Shown: positions 56,122 to 64,000 of the stretch, piece by piece
Position numbering within the stretch: position 1 is the stretch's first letter
Layout of the letters: every line of letters starts with the position of its first letter
NCBI GenBank assembly: GCA_016234685.1
Contig: JACRAT010000036.1
Location: 124,001-188,000, forward strand
DNA from: Nitrosomonadales bacterium
Lineage (GTDB): Bacteria; Pseudomonadota; Gammaproteobacteria; Burkholderiales; Gallionellaceae
Direction of reading: 5' to 3'
Length of the DNA stretch: 64,000 nucleotides
Position numbers and translations under genes: made by a program
Notes under the pieces: model-generated
Database searches by the model: none
Seen by the model: only the letters and a program-made list of their open reading frames with translations
Told to the model about the DNA's origin: nothing

Positions 56122-57150
56122 ATGAAACGCTCGATGCTGTTCGGTCTGTTGTCGCTGGCTTTGTCCGGCCCGGCAGTTGCAGTGGATATTCACGGTGCGG
56201 GCTCGTCGTTCGCCGCACCTTTGTATGAAGCTTGGTTCATCGGCTCACACAATCAGGACACCATCGACTACGCCCCGGTCGGCTCCGGTGAGGGTATCAA
56301 GCGCGTAACCGCCAAAACGGTGGACTTCGGCGCATCCGATGCGCCGCTCACCGCCGCCGAACTGGAAAGCAAGGGGCTGTTGCAGTTCCCCACGGCGACC
56401 TCGGCACTGGTTCCCTTCTTCAACATCCCCGGCGTGTATGCCGGTCAACTGGTGCTGACCGGGCCTATTCTGGTCGAAATTTACAACGGCACGCTGACCA
56501 AGTGGAACGACGCCAAGATCACTGCGCTCAACCCCTCCGTCAAGCTCCCCAATCTTTCGATCACCGTCGTCCACCGCTCCGATGATTCGGGCTCGTCTTA
56601 CGCGTTCACCGACTACCTCAGCCAAGTGAGCGCCGACTGGAAGAGTCAGGTCGGTCGCGGCCTGAACGTGAAGTGGCCGACCGGCACCGCAGCCAAGGGC
56701 GGCAAGGGCATGATCACGGCCGTCGCCACCGCCCCCGGTGCGATCGGCTACATCGAGTACAGCTCGGCGGTGGAAAACAAGTTGAACTACGCCTTGCTGA
56801 AGAATCGTGATGGCGCTGTCGCCAAACCGTTGCCAGAGAATGTGACTGCTGCTGCTGCTGCTGGACAGATGAACAGCAGTAACGGCTTCGCCGAGGCCTC
56901 GCTGGCTAACTCGCCGGGCGTAAAGAGCTGGCCGCTGACCACTGCGACTTTCGTGCTGCTACCCAAGACCGCCACCAACACAGCCAATGCCAAGCGCGTG
57001 CTGAAATTCCTCGACTGGGGTTTCCGCTACTCCGACATCGTCAGCGGCGGCTTGGGCTTCGTAGCCCTGCCCAAGGCACTGGTGGAACAAATTCACGCCA
57101 ACTGGGGCGTGCTGCAAGACGAAGCCGGCACTCCGCTTTACACCAAGTAA
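56122..57150 (+). CDS. pstS: Phosphate ABC transporter substrate-binding protein PstS
   Basis: 342 residues. Signal peptide about 1-20 (ending PAVA), then VDIHGAGSSFAAPLYEAW, the family phosphate-loop opening. Further landmarks: VDFGASDAPLTAAEL, YNGTLTKWNDAKI, VVHRSDDSGSSYAFTDYL (phosphate-binding Ser/Asp) and GAIGYIEYSSA. It collects phosphate in the periplasm for PstCAB and PhoR/PhoU signalling. pstCAB do not follow; a strong terminator does, so this is a single-gene unit. Confidence 0.95.
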   Translation: MKRSMLFGLLSLALSGPAVAVDIHGAGSSFAAPLYEAWFIGSHNQDTIDYAPVGSGEGIKRVTAKTVDFGASDAPLTAAELESKGLLQFPTATSALVPFFNIPGVYAGQLVLTGPILVEIYNGTLTKWNDAKITALNPSVKLPNLSITVVHRSDDSGSSYAFTDYLSQVSADWKSQVGRGLNVKWPTGTAAKGGKGMITAVATAPGAIGYIEYSSAVENKLNYALLKNRDGAVAKPLPENVTAAAAAGQMNSSNGFAEASLANSPGVKSWPLTTATFVLLPKTATNTANAKRVLKFLDWGFRYSDIVSGGLGFVALPKALVEQIHANWGVLQDEAGTPLYTK

Positions 57151-57170
57151 GCCGACTTCTAGCCACCAAA

Positions 57171-57205
57171 CAAAAGACCGCCGAAAGGCGGTCTTTTGTT
57201 TTGGA
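57171..57205 (+). terminator. Strong intrinsic terminator after pstS
   Basis: CAAAAGACCGCC (57171-57182) and GGCGGTCTTTTG (57187-57198) form a perfect 12-base stem with a GAAA loop, followed by TTTTGG. A-rich on the other side, so bidirectional. Confidence 0.9.
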
Positions 57206-57220
57206 TGAAACTTCTCTCTC

Positions 57221-57250
57221 ACCCCTGCCCCTCTCCCGCCGGGAGAGGGG
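57221..57250. repeat. CCCCTCTCCC palindrome after pstS
   Basis: CCCCTCTCCC (57228-57237), loop GCC, GGGAGAGGGG (57241-57250), with leading ACCCCTG. Same core as the element inside apbE (21820-21848). It lies in the gap between the pstS terminator and the peroxiredoxin stop. Confidence 0.8.
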
Positions 57251-57300
57251 CTTTTTCCTCCTCAGAAAGGAGTTGGGGATGTAGGTAATTTACTCTTCGA

Positions 57301-57900
57301 TTACAGCGAACCTGCGTGTTCAGCCAGATACTTGGCAACGCCTTCGGTGGAGGCATTCATACCTGCCTTGCCCTTGGCCCAGCCAGCCGGGCAGACTTCA
57401 CCGTGGGCTTCCGTGAATTGCAGGGCATCGACCATGCGCAGCATCTCGTCGATGTTGCGACCCAGCGGCAGATCATTGACCACTTGATGGCGCACCACAC
57501 CAGCGATGTCGATCAAGAAAGAGCCTCGGAACGCGACCCCGCCAGCGGCTTCCACGTCATATGCCTTGCAGATTTCGTGCTTGATGTCAGCCACCAGAGT
57601 GTAGCCAACCTGACCGATGCCACCCTTTTCGACCGGAGTGTTCTTCCAAGCCAGATGAGAGAATTGCGAGTCGATGGAAACGCCCAGCACTTCGACGTTA
57701 CGCGCCTTGAACTCTTCCAGCCTATGGTTGAAGGCGATCAGTTCGGATGGACACACGAAGGTGAAGTCCAGCGGGTAGAAGAACACCACTGCGTACTTGC
57801 CCTTGGTGACTTCGGAGAAGGTGATGTCTTTGATTTCATTGTTACCCAATACCGCAGTTGCGGTGAAATCGGGAGCAGCCTTGCCTACGAGAACAGCCAT
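57301..57900 (-). CDS. 2-Cys peroxiredoxin (AhpC/Prx1 type)
   Basis: 199 residues. Peroxidatic Cys50 (DFTFVCPSEL) and resolving Cys170 (GEVCPAGW). GGIGQVGYTL is close to the GGLG insert seen in sensitive peroxiredoxins; the C-terminal extension has no YF motif. It reduces peroxides with electrons from thioredoxin or AhpF-like partners, none of which is adjacent. ATG with AGGAGTCTCAA-type leader. Confidence 0.93.
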   Translation of the reverse strand: MAVLVGKAAPDFTATAVLGNNEIKDITFSEVTKGKYAVVFFYPLDFTFVCPSELIAFNHRLEEFKARNVEVLGVSIDSQFSHLAWKNTPVEKGGIGQVGYTLVADIKHEICKAYDVEAAGGVAFRGSFLIDIAGVVRHQVVNDLPLGRNIDEMLRMVDALQFTEAHGEVCPAGWAKGKAGMNASTEGVAKYLAEHAGSL

Positions 57901-57994
57901 TTGAGACTCCTTGCTTGGATTGAAAGGTTGAGGGAAATACTAGGATTAAGAATTTAGCCACCTGCGGCGGCGCTGTCAATGCGCAGCGACGATT

Positions 57995-58864
57995 TTATCC
58001 CATGTGTTTGCCAAGGGTATGCGCAACCGTCGGATAGTAGAGGTGAACTTTCAGTTCTCGCCTGAGCCGGGTGTTGCGTAAACGCCGCGATTCGTTGATG
58101 AACGAGAGCAAGGCGGGTGACAGCGCGCTTTGCGCTTCGGCGCGTGAGAGGCGCGGCGGACGCGGCAGCGCATAAGCATCGGCGACCGCATCGAAATATG
58201 CGCCCATCTTCAGCTGGCTGTCGTCGGAGGCATGGTAAATACGGTTCGGTCTACCGTAGCGCAACGCCGCCAGCGCGATGCGCGCCAGATCGTCGGCGTG
58301 GATGTGGTTGGTGTAGCTATCCTCGGTGTCATGGATGGCGGGGCTGCCGCTGCGCAGGCGCTCCAGCGGCAGGCGTTCCGCTGCATAGATGCCGGGCACA
58401 CGCAGCAGGCAGGCACTCACCCCGGCGACTCCCGCCCAGCGACGTATCTGCCGCTCTGCGTCCAAGCGCCGCGCCGCCCGCGCAGTCTGCGGGTTGGGCG
58501 GCCTAGTCTCATCCACCCAGTCTCCGCCGCAATCGCCATAGACACCACTGGTGCTGATGTAGATGAACCGCTGCGGTAACCGGCCCTGAGACAGCGCGGC
58601 AATCAGATGGCGAGTGCGCCGGTCATGCTCATCACCGCTCGGCGGGGGCGGCGCAAAGTGCAGCACGATGTCGGCCAAACCGGCGATGCGACGCAAGCTG
58701 GCGGGCTGATCGAGGTCGCCCAGCAGTGGAGTCGCGCCCAAGGCGCGCAAGGTGGCACGTTGTGCCGAGTCGCGCACCCAGCCGAACACGCGAAAGCGCC
58801 CGCGCAACAAGGGAATGAGCCGCCGCGCCACGTCGCCACAACCGATAATCAGGATTCGATTCAT
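57995..58864 (-). CDS. NAD(P)-dependent short-chain/epimerase family protein (YeeZ-like)
   Basis: 289 residues. Rossmann motif ILIIGCGDVARRL near the N-terminus, FAPPPPSGDEHDRRTRHLIAAL, then FIYISTSGVYGDCGGDWVDE with the Ser/Tyr-x-x-x-Lys-like region partly changed (SGVYGD) and RVPGIYAAERLP. Atypical extended SDR of the YeeZ type. Substrate unknown; possibly nucleotide-sugar or hydroxy-acid linked. Divergent from the ferredoxin-reductase gene by 50 bases. Confidence 0.83.
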   Translation of the reverse strand: MNRILIIGCGDVARRLIPLLRGRFRVFGWVRDSAQRATLRALGATPLLGDLDQPASLRRIAGLADIVLHFAPPPPSGDEHDRRTRHLIAALSQGRLPQRFIYISTSGVYGDCGGDWVDETRPPNPQTARAARRLDAERQIRRWAGVAGVSACLLRVPGIYAAERLPLERLRSGSPAIHDTEDSYTNHIHADDLARIALAALRYGRPNRIYHASDDSQLKMGAYFDAVADAYALPRPPRLSRAEAQSALSPALLSFINESRRLRNTRLRRELKVHLYYPTVAHTLGKHMG

Positions 58865-58914
58865 GGGCGGATTATGCGGTAAAATCGCGGCCTTCGCGCA
58901 TTCCGAGATCCATC

Positions 58915-59928
58915 ATGTCATTCAATGTCCAAGTACAACCCAGCGGCCACAGCTTTGCCATCGAAGAGAACGAAACCATTCTGGAAGCGGCCTCCCGCAA
59001 CAAGATCACGCTGCCTTACGGCTGCCGCAACGGCGCTTGTGGCGTGTGCAAGGGGCGGGTGTTGCAGGGCGAGATCGATCACGGCAACGCCCAGTCTTTT
59101 GCATTGAGCGATGCGGAAAAGGCGGACGGTTTGACTTTGTATTGCTGCGCCAAGGCGAAGTCCGATGTGGTCATCGAGAGCCACGAAGTCGGCGGCGTCA
59201 GCCAGATTCAAGTCAAGACTTTGCCCAGCCGTGTGCAAAAGATGGAAAAGGTCGCACCGGATGTGATGCTGCTGTGGCTGAAGTTGCCCGCTAACGAGAA
59301 GCTGGAGTTCCTCGCCGGACAATACATCGACATCCTGACCAAAGATGGCAAAGCGCGCAGCTTTTCGCTGGCAAACGCGCCGCATGAGGGCGATATGCTG
59401 GAACTGCATGTCCGCAACATCACCGGCGGCAGCTTCACGCACTACGTGTTCAACGAACTAAAAGAGCGCGACATCATGCGCTTCAAAGGCCCGCTGGGGA
59501 CTTTCTTCCTGCGCGAAGACAGCGACAAGCCCATCCTGTTCGTTGCCAGCGGAACCGGTTTTGCACCGGTCAAGGCGCTGATCGAACATGCGCTGCACAT
59601 CGGCGTCACCCGCCCCATGCACTTCTACTGGGGCGCACGCACCTTGGCTGATCTCTATCTGCTGAACAAGGCGCATGAATGGGAGACGCGCGGCGTGAAG
59701 TTCACTCCGGTTCTGTCCGATGCGCTGCCGGAAGACAACTGGACGGGCCGCACTGGCTTCGTGCATCAGGCGGTGCTGGAAGATTACGTCGATCTTGCCA
59801 GCCATCAGGTCTACGCCTGTGGCGCCCCGGTGGTGGTGGAAGCCGCCCACCGCGACTACACCACACAGCGCGGCCTGCCAAACGAAGAGTTCTACTCGGA
59901 TGCCTTCACCTTCGCCCCCAAAGCCTGA
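58915..59928 (+). CDS. 2Fe-2S ferredoxin / FAD-NAD(P) reductase (AscD/glucoseen-reductase-like)
   Basis: 337 residues. N-terminal plant-type ferredoxin with cluster ligands in YGCRNGACGVCKG and LYCCAKAK, then the FAD domain (RSFSLANAP, GGSFTHYVF) and the NAD domain (LFVASGTGFAPVKALIEHAL, VYACGAPVVVEAAH). Electron-transfer protein related to CDP-6-deoxy-glucoseen reductase and oxygenase reductases. In betaproteobacteria an orphan copy is common; the partner is unknown. Start ATG just behind a short spacer from the divergent SDR. Confidence 0.88.
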   Translation: MSFNVQVQPSGHSFAIEENETILEAASRNKITLPYGCRNGACGVCKGRVLQGEIDHGNAQSFALSDAEKADGLTLYCCAKAKSDVVIESHEVGGVSQIQVKTLPSRVQKMEKVAPDVMLLWLKLPANEKLEFLAGQYIDILTKDGKARSFSLANAPHEGDMLELHVRNITGGSFTHYVFNELKERDIMRFKGPLGTFFLREDSDKPILFVASGTGFAPVKALIEHALHIGVTRPMHFYWGARTLADLYLLNKAHEWETRGVKFTPVLSDALPEDNWTGRTGFVHQAVLEDYVDLASHQVYACGAPVVVEAAHRDYTTQRGLPNEEFYSDAFTFAPKA

Positions 59929-59981
59929 GGCTAATGGTGCAATTCGTTTAGAATGCGCCTTTAGTCCTGCCACCCGCCATC

Positions 59982-60839
59982 ATGTCCTCCAACCCGAACG
60001 ATAATCCGCCCATCGTCCTCACCTTCGCCGCGACCGATCCGACCAGCGGCGCAGGCTTGCAGGCCGACATTCTGACCATCTCCAGCATGGGCTGCCACCC
60101 GCTGTCGGTGGTGACGGCGGTCACGGTGCAGGACACCGGCGGGGTAGACGATGTGCTGGCGATGGATTCGGAATGGGTGACGGATCAGGCGCGGGCGGTA
60201 CTGGAAGACATGCCGGTAGCGGCGTTCAAGATTGGTCTGCTGGGCAGCGTGGAGAACATCGCCGCCATCGCCGAAGTGATCTCGGACTACCCGGACATCC
60301 CGCTGGTGTTCGACCCGGTGCTGGCCTCCGGTCGCGGTGACGAACTGGCGAACGAAGACATGATAGACGCGATGCGCGAACTGCTGCTACCGCAGACCAC
60401 CATCCTCACCCCGAACAGTCTGGAAGCGCGCCGTCTGGCGCAAGATGAAGACAACGAAGAAGATAATCCCGACCTCGCCGAATGCGCCAAGCGCATCATC
60501 CTGCTGGGTTGCGAATACGTGCTGGTGACTGGCACGCACGAGAACACGCCCAAGGTCGTCAACACGCTCTACGGCGAACAGGGTCGCGTGCGCATGGACA
60601 ACTGGCCGCGCCTGCCCGGCATCTACCACGGCTCTGGCTGTACCCTAGCCTCCGCCATCGCCGCCCTGCTGGCGAGCGGACTGACCATGACCGAGGCCAT
60701 CAAAGAAGCGCAAGAATACACTTGGCAAGCCCTGAAATACGGCTTCCGCCCCGGCATGGGTCAGCACATCCCGGATCGGCTGTTCTGGGCGCGGGAAGAG
60801 GAAATCCCGGATGACGACGAGTCTAGCACCCGTCATTGA
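59982..60839 (+). CDS. thiD: Hydroxymethylpyrimidine (phosphate) kinase
   Basis: 285 residues, ribokinase-like. [18 protein letters not shown] near the N-terminus, [37 protein letters not shown] and the anion hole with [19 protein letters not shown]. It makes HMP pyrophosphate for thiamine. An acidic insert [12 protein letters not shown] is unusual but harmless-looking. Overlaps the next frame by 29 bases. Confidence 0.94.
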   Translation: MSSNPNDNPPIVLTFAATDPTSGAGLQADILTISSMGCHPLSVVTAVTVQDTGGVDDVLAMDSEWVTDQARAVLEDMPVAAFKIGLLGSVENIAAIAEVISDYPDIPLVFDPVLASGRGDELANEDMIDAMRELLLPQTTILTPNSLEARRLAQDEDNEEDNPDLAECAKRIILLGCEYVLVTGTHENTPKVVNTLYGEQGRVRMDNWPRLPGIYHGSGCTLASAIAALLASGLTMTEAIKEAQEYTWQALKYGFRPGMGQHIPDRLFWAREEEIPDDDESSTRH

Positions 60840-62766
60840 TCTAGCCTCGCATAGCGGGCACATGCCGAGACGAAGGATCGCCGGGCTTTACGCCATCACC
60901 CCTGACGGGCTGGATACTGACGAACTGCTGCGCCGCTCCCGCCTTGTGTTGAGTAGCGGTGCGCAAGTCCTGCAATATCGCAACAAGCAAGCCGATGCTG
61001 GGTTGCGTCAGGAGCAGGCGCTCGCATTGCGCCGGCTGACGCATGAGTTTGGCGCGCTGTTCATCGTCAACGACGATGAACAGCTGGCAGCACAGGTCGA
61101 GGCGGATGGCGTGCATCTGGGTGCAGAGGACGGCGAGATCGCGGCGGCACGCGCACTGCTTGGCGCAGAAAGGATCATCGGCGCGTCTTGCTATAATCGC
61201 GCCGAGCTGGCGCGGCAGGCGGTGGCAGATGGTGCGGACTATGTGGCGTTTGGCGCGTTCTACCCGTCCAGCGTCAAGCCGGATGCCGTCAAAGCGGATT
61301 CGGACTTGTTACGACAGGACTACGGCGTCCCTGTCGTCGCCATCGGCGGCATCACGCAGGGCAACGGCGGTATCTTGATCGAGGCTGGCGCGGATGCGCT
61401 GGCGGTGATCTCGGCAGTATTTGATGCGGCGGACGTGACATCCGCCGCACAAGGATTTTCAAAACTTTTTGCAGGGCGCAACGACATGACTTCGCATAAT
61501 CAGGAACTCTTCGACGAATCGCAGAAACTCATCCCCGGCGGGGTCAATTCACCGGTGCGCGCATTCCGCTCGGTGGGCGGTACGCCGCTGTTCTTCAAGC
61601 GCGGCCACGGCGCGTATGTGTGGGATGCGGACGACAAGCGATACATCGACTATGTGAATTCCTGGGGGCCGATGATCGTCGGTCACTGCCATCCTGAGGT
61701 GGTGAAGGCGGTGCAGGATGCCGCCGCCGAAGGCTTGGGTTTCGGCGCGCCGACCGCCGCCGAACTGGAGATCGCCGAGTTGCTGTGCAAGATCCTACCA
61801 TCGCTGGAGATGGTGCGTCTGGTCAGCTCCGGCACTGAGGCGACCATGACGGCGATCCGTTTGGCGCGTGGTTACACTGGCCGCTCGCGCATCATCAAAT
61901 TCGAAGGCTGCTACCACGGCCATTCCGACGGTTTGCTGGTCAAGGCCGGTTCCGGTGCGCTGACCTTCGGCCAGCCCAGCTCTTCCGGCGTACCCGCCGA
62001 GATCGCAGCACTCACCACCGTGCTAGATTACAACGATGCCGCCGGTCTGGAAAAAGCGTTCGCTGAATACGGTGACGAGATCGCTGCGGTGATCGTGGAG
62101 CCGGTGGCGGGCAACATGAACCTCATCCTGCCCAAGCGCGAGTTCCTCGATGCGATGCGCGATCTCTGCACCAAACATGGCGCTGTGCTGATCCTAGACG
62201 AGGTGATGTCCGGCTTCCGCGTCGGTCTGCAAGGCGCGCACGGCCATTTCAACATCAAGCCCGACCTGATCACGCTGGGCAAGGTGATGGGCGGCGGCCT
62301 GCCCGCCGCCGCGTTCGGCGGTCGCCGCGACATCATGCAATGTCTGGCTCCGCTGGGGGCGGTGTACCAAGCCGGTACGCTGTCCGGCAATCCGGTCGCA
62401 GTCGCCGCAGGGCTGGCGACGCTAAAACTGGTGCAAGCACCCGGCTTCTACGAGCGCCTGACCCAAGTCGCCCAGCAGATGACCGAAGGGCTAACCACTG
62501 CCGCGAAGAAGCACGGTATCCCGTTCAGCGCACAGTCCATCGGCAGCATGTTCGGTCTGTATTTTAGCGAGAAAGCGCCAACCAGTTACGCCGAGGTGAT
62601 GGCTTGCGATAAGGCGGCGTTCAACCGCTTCTTCCATGCCATGCTGGCAGAAGGTGTGTACCTCGCGCCGTCAGCTTTCGAGGCCGGTTTCGTCTCCGCC
62701 GCGCATAGCGATGCGGACATCGCAGCGACCATCGCCGCTGCCGACAAAGTGTTCGCCAACTGGTAA
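60811..62766 (+). CDS. thiE-hemL: Single reading frame joining thiamine-phosphate synthase and glutamate-1-semialdehyde aminotransferase
   Basis: 651 residues from ATG at 60811 with GAGGAAA before it; ATG at 60862 is an alternative. Residues about 20-215 are ThiE ([68 protein letters not shown]). No stop follows; residue 226 is the methionine that opens a complete HemL of 426 residues ([34 protein letters not shown] lysine in [12 protein letters not shown]). ThiE couples HMP-PP and thiazole phosphate; HemL makes 5-aminolevulinate, next to hemB in haem synthesis. A T5 run (61466-61470) lies at the junction; one T fewer would give a stop overlapping the hemL ATG (ACATGA). Confidence 0.88.
   Translation: MTTSLAPVIDLASHSGHMPRRRIAGLYAITPDGLDTDELLRRSRLVLSSGAQVLQYRNKQADAGLRQEQALALRRLTHEFGALFIVNDDEQLAAQVEADGVHLGAEDGEIAAARALLGAERIIGASCYNRAELARQAVADGADYVAFGAFYPSSVKPDAVKADSDLLRQDYGVPVVAIGGITQGNGGILIEAGADALAVISAVFDAADVTSAAQGFSKLFAGRNDMTSHNQELFDESQKLIPGGVNSPVRAFRSVGGTPLFFKRGHGAYVWDADDKRYIDYVNSWGPMIVGHCHPEVVKAVQDAAAEGLGFGAPTAAELEIAELLCKILPSLEMVRLVSSGTEATMTAIRLARGYTGRSRIIKFEGCYHGHSDGLLVKAGSGALTFGQPSSSGVPAEIAALTTVLDYNDAAGLEKAFAEYGDEIAAVIVEPVAGNMNLILPKREFLDAMRDLCTKHGAVLILDEVMSGFRVGLQGAHGHFNIKPDLITLGKVMGGGLPAAAFGGRRDIMQCLAPLGAVYQAGTLSGNPVAVAAGLATLKLVQAPGFYERLTQVAQQMTEGLTTAAKKHGIPFSAQSIGSMFGLYFSEKAPTSYAEVMACDKAAFNRFFHAMLAEGVYLAPSAFEAGFVSAAHSDADIAATIAAADKVFANW
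61486..62766 (+). other. hemL: HemL module with possible internal start
   Basis: The ATG at 61486 begins a full-length HemL ([20 protein letters not shown]) in the same frame as ThiE. AGGG at 61473-61476 is a weak ribosome site. Internal initiation could give free HemL even if the fusion is real. The PLP lysine is at HemL position 266. Confidence 0.6.
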
Positions 62767-63380
62767 TGGGGCTCTTCTCTAAAGCGGCCTTCTTCACTAC
62801 GGTCAATCACTTCCGCGATTTGCCGCTGCACGGCGGCAAAGAGGTCGCCTTCGTCGGGCGCTCCAATGCGGGCAAGTCGAGCGCGATCAATACGCTGGCG
62901 AATTACACTCGTCTGGCCTTCACCAGCAAGACGCCGGGTCGCACCCAGCACATCAATTATTTCTCGCTGGGCGACAATCTGTTTCTGGTCGATCTGCCCG
63001 GTTACGGTTACGCCAAGGTTCCGCCTGACATCCAGCAGCACTGGGAGGCCCTGCTCAGCCAGTATCTGCAACGCCGCGATTCGCTGTGCGGGCTGGTCAT
63101 CATCATGGATGCACGCCACCCACTCACCTCGCTGGATGTGCAGATGCTGGATTGGTTCTCGCAGACCGGCAAGCCGGTGCATGTGCTGCTGACCAAGTCG
63201 GACAAGCTGAGCCGTCAGCAATCGACCCAGACGTTGAATCAGGTCAGGTCGCACCTCACCCAGCATTATCCCCATTGCACGGTGCAGCTATTTTCCAGTT
63301 CGAAGAAACTGGGCGTAGCCGAGGCCGAAGCGGTGATCGCGGGCTGGTTCGCCCCTGAAGACCTTGAGCCTACTGCCTGA
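62766..63380 (+). CDS. engB: Ribosome-biogenesis GTPase EngB (YihA/YsxC)
   Basis: 204 residues. G1 [11 protein letters not shown]2 [15 protein letters not shown]3 [11 protein letters not shown]4 LTKSDKLS and G5 SSSKKLGV. Small GTPase needed for 50S subunit assembly. The ATG overlaps the hemL stop (TAATG). Confidence 0.95.
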   Translation: MGLFSKAAFFTTVNHFRDLPLHGGKEVAFVGRSNAGKSSAINTLANYTRLAFTSKTPGRTQHINYFSLGDNLFLVDLPGYGYAKVPPDIQQHWEALLSQYLQRRDSLCGLVIIMDARHPLTSLDVQMLDWFSQTGKPVHVLLTKSDKLSRQQSTQTLNQVRSHLTQHYPHCTVQLFSSSKKLGVAEAEAVIAGWFAPEDLEPTA

Positions 63381-63409
63381 GATTTCGATAGCCCCACCGA
63401 ACGACAGGC

Positions 63410-63505
63410 AAAAAAATGCCCCTGAACCAAAGGGGGGAGGTCAGGGGCACAAAGGTCTTAACAAGGGGTTAAGACACCCGCTCAGGGAGGAGAAACGGGG
63501 GACAA
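63410..63505 (-). ncRNA. Antisense small RNA beside hemB with CCUCC-rich loops (anti-hemB-like)
   Basis: On the minus strand three hairpins follow each other. First, CCCGT/GCGGG encloses CTCCTCCC (63477-63499). Second, a perfect 8-base stem GTCTTAAC/GTTAAGAC lies at 63455-63475. Third, TGCCCCTGA/TCAGGGGCA (63417-63449) has a loop with CCTCCCCCC and is followed by seven T (63416-63410), an intrinsic terminator. C-rich loops of this kind can bind Shine-Dalgarno sequences. The position beside hemB and the repeated CCTCC loops resemble the anti-hemB motif described in Burkholderia. The 5' end is not known. On the plus strand the same hairpins would sit in the hemB leader. Confidence 0.65.
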
Positions 63506-63582
63506 CTTGCGTCATCCGTGCAATCAGACGGCCCTTTTCGGAAATAGTTCAAGAAAATTTCAAAAATATTCAAATTTTTTAG

Positions 63583-64000
<418 letters not shown>

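Overview
The window looks like a chromosomal stretch of a betaproteobacterium, most like the Gallionellales/Nitrosomonadales. This is inferred from recognisable proteins and gene order (gpmI-envC-ctpA; rhodanese-grxC-secB-gpsA; bioB-F-H-C-D; ybeD-lipB-lipA; algZ-algR next to argH; glnL-glnG; phoB-phoR; a DUF3683 oxidoreductase; a C-rich-loop antisense RNA beside hemB), not from a database search. It is GC-rich and densely coded, with many stop/start overlaps. There is one tRNA and no rRNA operon, prophage, insertion sequence or CRISPR array.

Layout. 1-4.3 kb (minus): moeB-like fragment, S41 protease, EnvC-like amidase activator, phosphoglycerate mutase. 4.4-9.4 kb: an ArsR-type regulator with the cysteine spacing of persulfide sensors, an operator/promoter palindrome, a two-gene RND efflux pump and a DUF2892 membrane protein. 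9.4-14.5 kb: PglL/Wzy-type glycan ligase, rhodanese, GrxC, SecB, SH3 protein, GpsA, TatD. 14.7-16.5 kb (minus): lipoprotein, TrmL, ComF. 16.6-29.7 kb: a long colinear run of biotin synthesis (bioB, F, H, C, D), ApbE, regulatory PTS (EIIA, HPr, EI), exonuclease III, glycosyltransferase 9, WaaA, Bpt and PyrD. 30-34.1 kb: DUF2288 protein, lipoprotein, a chemoreceptor with a PAS domain and a periplasmic CxxCH haem motif behind a sigma-28 promoter, a decayed flavin oxidoreductase, and an unrecognised lower-GC gene pair. 34.1-45.1 kb: PyrC, Cca, Slt, ElyC-like protein, OsmC, YbeD, LipB, LipA, tRNA-Phe, AlgR/AlgZ-type pair, ArgH. 45.2-54.3 kb: NtrC/NtrB, DUF4124 protein, a 1292-residue FAD/Fe-S oxidoreductase, PhoR/PhoB with a Pho box. 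54.4-64 kb: SSS symporter, orphan PstS, peroxiredoxin, SDR, ferredoxin-reductase, ThiD, a single ORF joining ThiE and HemL, EngB, an antisense small RNA and the start of hemB.

The most unusual theme is a set of short palindromic or purine/pyrimidine-rich repeats. They lie between genes (after bioB, between bioH and bioC, after pyrD, after the chemoreceptor, before and after pstS) and also appear inside bioF, apbE, waaA, lipB and cca. There they add extra peptide segments of about 16-34 residues without breaking the frame, reminiscent of Rickettsia palindromic elements. Other leads are the ThiE-HemL fused frame, the haem-motif chemoreceptor, the thiol-switch ArsR and the C-rich RNA antisense to the hemB leader.
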